A DNA stretch of 64,000 nucleotides from Panicum virgatum (Eukaryota; Streptophyta; Magnoliopsida; Poales; Poaceae), in assembly GCF_016808335.1 (NCBI RefSeq), contig NC_053149.1:57899922-57963921 (forward strand). The letters are read 5' to 3'. Below the pieces are notes generated by a model. That model was given only the letters and a program-made list of their open reading frames with translations, had not been told where the DNA came from and made no database searches. Below, one piece after another: positions 56,267-64,000 of this stretch. A program made the position numbers and the translations under genes. Position 1 is the first letter of the stretch. Every line of letters begins with the position of its first letter.

Positions 56267-57506
56267 TATAGTTCAAACCTTCAAGGCCCAAACCTCAGCT
56301 AGTAGTTCAAACTGTCTAGTTTCATTGGGAACTAAAAGTTTTTTTAAAAAAAAGGATAAATAGCAACTGCATTGCTCCCAAAGTCCCAATGTAAATGTGT
56401 GCAAACTTCAGAAAATAGACTCCACTTTGCTGTGGTGCTAAAATTGCTATGCTAACATGACAAGCATTGACAAAAGATCCCAAGAGGTTATTCATGAAAG
56501 CAAATGGGATACTGCAGTTGACATGAAAAGCAGGTCGAACGCCAGAGATTCTGAACACAAGACATGAAATATTGCCTATTCATTGACTAGCATATTACAA
56601 TGATAGCAGTTGACAACTGATGGACTATTTATCATGCAAGCTGACCTCCATATGAAGTTTCCTCATTGGTGGATGAAAATCAGCATACTACATACAAGTT
56701 TTGAGATTCTTGCGAGCAAAATCAGCACGCTACATATCAGCATACCGGACCAACCCAAACAGTGACAGTATCTATTGCCTTTAAGATATTTAAACTTTTT
56801 GCACAACATGGAAGAGCAACATGTGACCCCCCTCCTCCCTAAACAGATATTCCAGTTTCTGAAAATTGTTCATCTGATGTGGAAAGATTATGCTACAATT
56901 TTGTCACTGCAGTACACATCACAAGCTAAATTCCCTCCCACAACAAGTACCAAATCCCAAATATAAGATATAACAACAGAGGTTCCCTAGAGTGACAGAC
57001 TGAAGTGAAGCAATTCAACTTAATGAAAATGACAACTCAACAGTGAAAGCTTACGCCAACAGAAATCACAAGCATTGACCAACTGAATTAAGAATGTAGG
57101 ACATATATCAAATTACTAGCTAGCATAAACAGATAATCATCCCTCCATCCAGACTAATGCTGTAAAGATACTATCTCAATACTAATGCTGTAATCATGTC
57201 AAGTTCTGTAGCTTGATTGATATGAAACTATGCCTTGTATGACATTGCACGCCTACCAAATTAGCTATTCCATATGCAAGTATCAGGCAGCACGACATAG
57301 GCGTCACGCAGCAATTCAAGTGTACTCTGCCTGGGTAACTGGCTCGCGAGATAGCTCGTTTTGCAAACATGAATATATCCCTGATTCTAATCGCAAACCT
57401 GATTCTAATCGCAAAGAATGAACATCTGGGTAACTACCAGCAACGACGAAGCCCTAGCTGCAAGCACAGATCTAAGAGAAGCACGAAACAACACTCCTCA
57501 CCTGGC
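56267..57506. other. region downstream of the complex I-like gene
   Basis: AT-rich, no coding frame supported. It should contain the 3' UTR of the minus-strand gene; a GCCAG|GTGAGG donor just after its stop suggests an intron in the 3' UTR. Confidence 0.45.
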
Positions 57507-57920
57507 TCACTTCTGGTAGCCTCCGCCCAAAGTGTTGTCGTCCTCCTCGACGGTGGTGTTGACGTATGGCACCGGGAAGTCCTTGGTGGGGTCGAACTGC
57601 TTGGCGGCCATGTAGCGCTCGAGGTCGGGCTTGCGGAGCAGGGTGCGCCGCACGGGCGGGCGGTTCCGGCGGCGGTCGCGGACGAAGTACTTGATGTCGT
57701 AGACGGTCTCCGGGTGGGAGGTGGGCACGATGGCCTTGTCGCGCTCATCGCGCACGGTGGCCGGGCACTTGACGCGGTACTCGAGCGCGCCAGGCAGCGC
57801 GCTGCGGTACTCCGGCGAGGCGCAGGGGCCCGTGATCTCCCACGGCTTCTTAAGGAACCTGCGGAGGCCCTGGAACAGCGACTTGCCGGCGCCGGCGGCG
57901 GAGGAGGCGGCGGATGCCAT
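57507..57920 (-). CDS. small protein resembling a plant mitochondrial complex I subunit
   Basis: 137 residues, uninterrupted, ATG at 57920 and TGA at 57507-57509. It starts MASAASSAAGAGKSLFQGLR and contains KKPWEITGPCASPEYRSALP, HPETVYDIKYFVRDRRRNRP and a C-terminal TTVEEDDNTLGGGYQK. No transmembrane segment or cofactor motif; basic N-terminal part, acidic tail. From memory this resembles a conserved plant-specific NADH dehydrogenase (complex I) accessory subunit; the identity is not proven here. Coding use is GC-rich. It lies head to head with the phosphodiesterase gene, 734 bp apart. Confident as a real gene, less so as to function. Confidence 0.85.
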   Translation of the reverse strand: MASAASSAAGAGKSLFQGLRRFLKKPWEITGPCASPEYRSALPGALEYRVKCPATVRDERDKAIVPTSHPETVYDIKYFVRDRRRNRPPVRRTLLRKPDLERYMAAKQFDPTKDFPVPYVNTTVEEDDNTLGGGYQK

Positions 57921-58654
57921 CGGGGTCGGCGCGATTGTGGGATCGACGGGAGAGGCGAGGGGGAATTGGGGAGATCGGCGATGCGGCGAGAAGCCGAGAA
58001 CACGCTGGAAATGGCGATGGGCTCTGGACGGGTGCTGTTGGGCCGAGAACGTGGGCCGCAGATGGAACCTGGTGCCTACGCGGGCCGTGCGGAGCAGGCT
58101 CAGCCCATGCAGGCGCAGAAAGGCAGCAGGCCGACGCGGGAGCCCAGAAACCGCAGCAGATTCCCACGTTCGTCAGCGCGATCGGAGTTATGCCCCAGAA
58201 TATTCCGTCAGCCGCGCCGGAAACGTGTAACCGCACGCGTCTACTCACTCTCACAGACGGGTGGGCCCCAGAGAAGCAGCGTGACGTTGTGGCCACTTGT
58301 CAGTGAACGGTAGCTTTGGTTGTAGGCCGCAGCCGTAGGGCGATCTCATTGGTTGGGGCGTGCATTGATTGGCTGGATAGTTGCTTCCGTTCCGTCGTGG
58401 TAATGGCGATTGAGGGGTGATGGCGTGACGGAAAGAAAAAGCGGGAGAGAGTGGAGACTGGAGAGAGGAGGGGGGGCTCAGGCGCAGGCACAGGCACAGG
58501 CGCACAGCACGGAGCGAGGAGCCACGCCGTCTCCGCTTCTTCTCCCCGGAAACCGTAGCTCGCTGCCTCGCTCGCTCACATATAGCGGGGAGCTGGGGGA
58601 GGGAAGTGGAGAAAGAAGAGTGTGGGCGAGAGGGGGAGGGAGCACCGCTGCACC
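57921..58654. promoter_or_regulatory. shared promoter interval of a divergent gene pair
   Basis: 734 bp between the two start codons. On the phosphodiesterase side: a CAGGCACAGG repeat (58480-58505), a GAGAG-rich stretch, and CACATATAGCGG near 58577, a weak TATA candidate about 75 bp before the ATG. No clear TATA box on the other side. Bidirectional activity is inference from the arrangement. Confidence 0.5.
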
Positions 58655-61600
58655 ATGCGCCCTTCTATCTGTAAGTGACCCTCTCCTAGATTGGCGTGCT
58701 CTTCCTGATTTTCGAATGATCGCTGTAGTGCTCGGCAACTGCCCGCCGATCTGATAAACCCGGTGTCTCTGTACTGATTGCTGTAGATGATTGGGCGTTC
58801 TCTATTTTTTTTAGCTTTGTGGGATCGCCTTAGAATTTTCAGGGGGGCGGCATTGAGTTGGATGTAGAATGAGCTTGCTCTGAATTGCCTATCTATTGCT
58901 AATGCTGTGTGTATTTGGTATGCCTTTCTGAGGTTGATACGGCTGGATTGGGTATAACGTGGATTTGGTGCCTTCGAGGCTGCTTAATAGGGGAATTGAT
59001 GGGTTGATGGGGGCAAATTAGATCATGGTACTAATTTCACACTGAACTACTGAAGAGATATACTCTGATGTGTTAAGACTTGTTCTGACTTCATATGCCG
59101 CCCTATGTGGAAATAGAAGAGTTGAATCGCACGTTCTATTCTGAATCAACACTCAACGCGATTCGAAAACTTATTTTTTGTGAGGTAATGAAATTCGATA
59201 GGTGTGAGTTATGACCCCAAGTAGACAGTGGATGGAGGAGCATGACTGCATGACAGATAAGAAAAGAAAGAAAACTATAAAGTAAATGTAGATGATTTTT
59301 TTTCTTTCTTTTTAAACTGCAAGGAATCTTTCATTGGCTAAGGTTCCAAAGCACAAACATGCCTATTCTTATATGCATGTGCAAAAGAAGTAGAAAACAA
59401 AGGCAGTGACAACTAGGTTTGTTCTTTCTTTTCTTTTTCTTTTTTTTTTTGAACTGTACAGCGGGGGAGACCCCCACTGTGGTAATATATTAATATTAAT
59501 AAAAATAAGTAAAAAAGAAACTGTACAAAGCATGGGGATGGCATGATCCCCATATAAAAAAAGAAACTTCAGATGCTACACATGGTAACTACTGTACAGA
59601 ATTGACCCAATTCAGGAATTCCTCTCTACTGTTATCTTTTAGTCTGTGAGATTGTAACTTGGCCTCCTCAACGAAGTGGAAGGTCCATGAGTTGATGGAT
59701 GGCCTGATGCCTTCAAATATCAAAGCATTCCTCTGTTTCCATATATTCCAGCAAGCTATAATAAAAATCTCCATGAAGAAACTGTTGTTGTTTAATTCTT
59801 GAGCTGTCTTCATCATTCTGAAGAATGGAAGGTTCTGATTCCATTGCATGCCAATCTTGCCCCAGCAAGCTCTACCAAAGTTGCAGTTGAAGAACAAGTG
59901 AAATGCTGTTTCTTCAACGTTCTCTCCATATAGCAATTGACATTCTTGCATATTCTATCCACACAGCTCTAAGCTAAATCTCTTAACCGATCTCAATGAG
60001 TAACTGATGTGCATATCTTTGATTGACAACCCTGACAGGATGTGTATTTGAACCATGATTAATGTTTCTGAATTACATATCCCCTTAAGCTGTGTTGTGT
60101 AGCTAATAGTTTACATATACCCTCATTCAAAATTGAAGCATTCTGCTCTAGCCCATGTATTGATTCGAAAAATTATAGTAGAAGTGTTACATATGACCCT
60201 GTTTACACACTAGCGGAATACAATTACAAGTGTTTCTCGCGAATGTTACAATCAAATAGTACTCTTCGAACTACAAAAAAGCACAAATATGATCTTATAG
60301 TTTTGTGGTCGCATATATCTAAAAAGCATGCAAATATGCTAAAAGAACATTTTAAACTTTCCCTCTACTTGCATTTGCATTATGCAGGTTGGTGTATCTC
60401 TAATTTATCTGCATCAACATCCCTGACAGGTTTTGTGCCTCCTTTTCTTCTGCTACTATTACATTTGGCATTTGCTAGACCTCTTTTTCCACTACCAAGT
60501 AAGACGAAGAATGAAGAGAAAAGGCCCTTGCAGACATTTCGACCATACAATATTGCTCATCGTGGCTCAAACGGGGAAATTCCTGAAGAAACAGCTGCTG
60601 CATACCTGGTACTGTTCAGAAAATTGCAATCACGTATAATTGTAGCAGGATTTCATTTTTCTATTTGCTAATGGAATAAGAATTTTTTTCATAAGCAGAT
60701 ACACCTAAACACTAAAGGGCCTGCAGATATTGATCACTGCATATGACTATTGAATTATGACAAGTTTATACATTTTTGTAGTGTACAAACAATATGGCAT
60801 TATAAAATGAAAATTACATTTAACAGAGAAAAAAATCCTATTGCAGAGGGCTATCGAGGAAGGTGCAGATTTTATAGAGACTGACATCCTTGCTAGCAAA
60901 GATGGGGCCTTGATCTGTTTTCATGATGTTACACTTGATGAAACAACTGATGTTGCCAAGCGTAAGGAGTTTGCCAATCGAAGAAGAACCTATGAAGTGG
61001 AGTGGTTTAATGTTACTGGATGGTTTGTAGGTTTGCATCTTACAACCAACCTTTATTCCTTCACTCATTTTGTTGCCATTGTAATTTAAATATCTGCTAC
61101 ATGCCTGCATGAAAAGTAATTAAGCAATACAGATATAATAATGGGTGCAATGAGAATGATAAGTGTTTTGTTAATGGACTCGAACACTATTTACAGGAAA
61201 TACATTGAAAGATTCAACTTCATGTTGCTATAATGGGTGCAATGAGAATGATAAGTGTTCTTGATTATTTAAACTAATATTGAAGTTTTGGTTTGCAGTG
61301 GACTTCACACTGGAGGAACTTAAAACACTTAAAGTGAAGCAGAGATACTCGTTCCGAGATCAACAGTACAATGGTATGGATACCCTTTGCATTTTTTTTA
61401 TTATATTTGTGTTCATGTGATACTTCATCTTCGACGACCATGCTGTTGCTCTTTAAGGATCCTTGAAGCGATTATTGGCACATGCATTTGCTGAAATGCC
61501 CTGCTGGTGGTGGTTTATTTGCTGCTTACCTACAAAACATGGCAATGCACTGGAACAATTAATTTTTCATCATTTGACTGGCAAAATATTATCATTTTTT

Positions 61601-63946
61601 TTCTTCATGGGAGTATTTTGATATGTTTCTATTCGTTGTAAAGAACATACCCTGTTGTAGCTTAGTAGCTATATGAGTGCAATAATATTCTTGGAAGGGA
61701 TTCTGTTGATTTAATTAGAGAGCTCAGAAATGTATAGGATGTGATTTGTTGGCTCCTTTTTCAATAACATTTCTTCCCATCATCTAATAAAATCTAGGAT
61801 TCTTATTTGTTGATTTAGCATAGTTGTTCTTAATCAATTTCCTTTAAGAAGCCCTAGTTTATTTAGAACAATTACAGCTTTATTATTTTGTGTTTGACTT
61901 GAATAATGAGCTCATTTCCATGAACTGACATGAAATAGTGTGATTGGGGATTAACAATAGCAATCCATTGTTTTCCTGTCATGCAGGTATGTTTACAATC
62001 ATTACGTTTGAAGAATTCATTTCAATTGCCCTAGACGCAGACAGAACTGTCGGCATATATCCAGAGATGAAAGATCCTGTTTTTATCAACAAGCATGTAA
62101 GTCCCCTTGTTCTTATGAAGAAATATGCACTTCATTATGATTTGCGGTATTCTCTAGTTATGTCACTGCCACCAAAAACTTCTGCTTAGAAGTTATATAC
62201 GAACGTTCTGTAGAATGATCGTAACAGCTGCTGGTTGCATAGCATATCAAAGTAACCGTTATCTACCAAATGAACAGGACTGAAGATATTGCTTTATATC
62301 TTGTTTATGTCTCATAAAAAGAGTTTCTTTTTATCACAAACATGATCAATTTGCTGTTATGTTTCCGTCTTCTGGCACGAGTTGTGACACCAATGTCGTG
62401 GTTGATATGTCTTAACTAGTTATCCTTGACTATGATGAGCTGGATAGTGCAAAACTTCGTCATTGTATTTTTCCATCACAATGTAAGGATCTAACTTCTC
62501 AATTTCTGGTGTAACATAATGAGTTTGTGTTACTTTGCACAGGTGAAGTGGGCTGACGGAAAAAAGTTTGAGGACAAATTTGTGGATACCTTGCTTAAAT
62601 ATGGATACAAAGGTCAATACATGTCAGAGAATTGGATGAAGCAGCCATTGTTTATACAATCTTTTGCTCCTACCTCCATTGTACATGTATCAAAATTGAT
62701 TGACTCTCCCAAGGTATTTTTGATTGATGATATAACAGTGAGAACACAAGACACGAACCAGGTACTAACCTTTATGTAACAGTGTCTCTGACCCTTTTGA
62801 ACCAATGCTAAGAAAGAAAAACAGCTTGGATAGAAAAACCAATCCCTGAGATTTTGGAGTTCATTTTTTGCAACTTCAGTAAAACACCTTTGGAGTTTGG
62901 ATATACTTATGTATGTCATTTCTCATTTGCAGTCATACTGGGAAATCACTTCAGATGACTACCTTGCATACATTGGGAAATACGTAGTAGGCCTTGGTCC
63001 ATGGAAAGATACCATTGTTCCAGCTGCACGAAACTACTTGATGCCACCAAGTGATCTTGTTGCGCGGGCACATGCTCATAATCTACAGGTACACCATTTG
63101 TTTGTAACCATTGCAATTATCTTAAGTTCAGATTTTACATGGATTGTTGTAGAGTAATCGATGCTAGTTGGACCAACTTCCATTTGTTAACTGCTGTCTT
63201 CTAGGTTTGTCTATCTAAATGCATCTGGTCACCAGTTACCAGAAGTATCCTATTAAACGTCATGGCTGCCTTGTAGTTCTGGTATCATTTACATCAACTA
63301 AAACTCTGGCCAATCAGTGAATGAATTGGGTTGGGACACAACACGTCACGTAGCTGTCAACACCTTCAACAAAGCACAGCTCTTTTTTTTAAGGTTACTT
63401 ACAGCTGTGTCCTGATCCTCACCTTGTCCTATGTGTTGAATTGGGAGGAATGCGCTCCATTCCCCAGTAATAAGTGGTCTAGTTTAGTCAAATTCTGGTT
63501 GAATTATAGTCACTTTGGTGAGCTCTCATTAAACCTGTGTTTAGCTGTGCATTACAGTGCAAACTTTCTGATGCAAATAACATGCGGAGCAAATTATTAC
63601 TTTGCTATGCGCACCTTTCTTACACTTGGTTTGTCCCACAGAATGTGTTTCAGATAATATGTACCCCGAAACATGTTAAATGGTAGTCTGTTCATTTGTT
63701 GTTGTGCAGGTACACCCATACACGTACAGGAATGAGAACCAGTTCCTGCACTTCAACTTTCATCAGGATCCCTACGCTGAATATGATTTCTGGATAAACA
63801 CTGTGGGGGTTGATGGTCTATTTACAGATTTCACCGGATCCCTTCACCGGTACCAGGAATTGACATCCCCACACCGGAAGGATGAGACCGCAAACAGCCT
63901 TCTAGTAAAAATTAGTCAAATGATCTCAGCATATGAAGGTCTGTGA
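58655..63946 (+). CDS. GDPD: glycerophosphodiester phosphodiesterase, secreted (GDPD5/6-like)
   Basis: Eight exons: 58655-58670, 60430-60608, 60847-61030, 61299-61373, 61987-62096, 62543-62761, 62933-63088, 63710-63946. They sum to 1176 nt, 391 residues, all GT-AG and in phase. Exons 1-2 encode a signal peptide (MRPSICFVPPFLLLLLHLAF, cut probably after Ala-Phe-Ala). GDPD domain: IAHRGSNGEIPEET with catalytic His49, ADFIETDILASKDG with the metal-binding Glu and Asp, and His91 in LICFHD. The end is VHPYTYRNENQFLHF and GVDGLFTDFTGSLHRYQE. It hydrolyses glycerophosphodiesters to glycerol-3-phosphate and an alcohol, likely in the secretory path or wall; plant members respond to phosphate starvation. 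Length fits the family. Intron 1 (1.76 kb) holds a LINE fragment. Confidence 0.95.
59419..59955 (-). mobile_element. 5'-truncated LINE (L1) in intron 1 of the phosphodiesterase gene
   Basis: The minus frame 59589-59951 matches the C-terminal zinc region of plant L1 reverse transcriptases: ENVEETAFHLFFNCNFGRAC and IACWNIWKQRNALIFEG. The 3' UTR and a T-rich run on the plus strand (59419-59451, the poly(A) tail) follow. Only the last 120 codons remain. Inserted antisense to the gene. Confidence 0.85.
61138..61259. repeat. 30-bp direct duplication in an intron
   Basis: ATAATGGGTGCAATGAGAAT and the next ten bases occur at 61138-61167 and again at 61230-61259, identical. They lie in intron 3 of the phosphodiesterase gene, 92 bp apart. 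Confidence 0.9.
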
Positions 63947-64000
63947 TTGTTTGTACTTGCAAGACTACACAAGTGTGTCATGGTGTTACTCGGACCTTGG

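Overview
This is nuclear DNA of a grass (Poaceae, probably panicoid). The evidence is grass-style Ty3/gypsy and Ty1/copia retrotransposons, Stowaway, hAT and CACTA MITEs, and genes with GC-rich 5' ends and GT-AG introns. No organelle or bacterial features were seen. Only three protein-coding host genes look intact: a TCP transcription factor (26.9-27.7 kb, minus), a small protein resembling a plant mitochondrial complex I subunit (57.5-57.9 kb, minus), and an eight-exon secreted glycerophosphodiester phosphodiesterase (58.7-63.9 kb, plus). The last two are divergent and share a 0.73-kb promoter interval. Two host gene fragments are broken: a DDT-domain-like piece (32.4-34.0 kb) and a metacaspase piece (39.2-40.0 kb).

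Region 1-22 kb is a retrotransposon pile. Two Tat-lineage Ty3/gypsy units lie head to tail on the minus strand and share one LTR (3938-5152). The left unit runs off the window. The right unit lost protease and RT but keeps an antisense gene-like segment (5.4-6.9 kb, plus) with apparent introns, and a ladder of hairpin repeats where that segment and pol converge. Next come a decayed copia element with a GGAAG target-site duplication (11485-16154) and a gag-only element with a GAGGG duplication (16258-21858). Two different solo LTRs, each with its own 5-bp duplication, sit inside the gag-only element's 5' LTR.

Region 22-38 kb is lower-copy sequence: the TCP gene, the DDT fragment, several MITEs and an 18-unit ATCTAT microsatellite. 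Region 38-56 kb is a second nest. A metacaspase fragment is split by a CACTA MITE. Beside it a small hAT element is split by a 12-kb Tekay/Del chromovirus. The chromovirus has nearly identical 3.4-kb LTRs and a gag-pol frame that becomes continuous if a 110-bp intron is removed. To the right are a MULE-type foldback element (9-bp duplication) and two small hAT elements (8-bp duplications).

The host genes show no sign of forming one pathway. The main interest is the nested transposon architecture, where target duplications let the order of insertion be read directly. All boundaries, identities and splice sites were read by eye; no search or alignment program was run.
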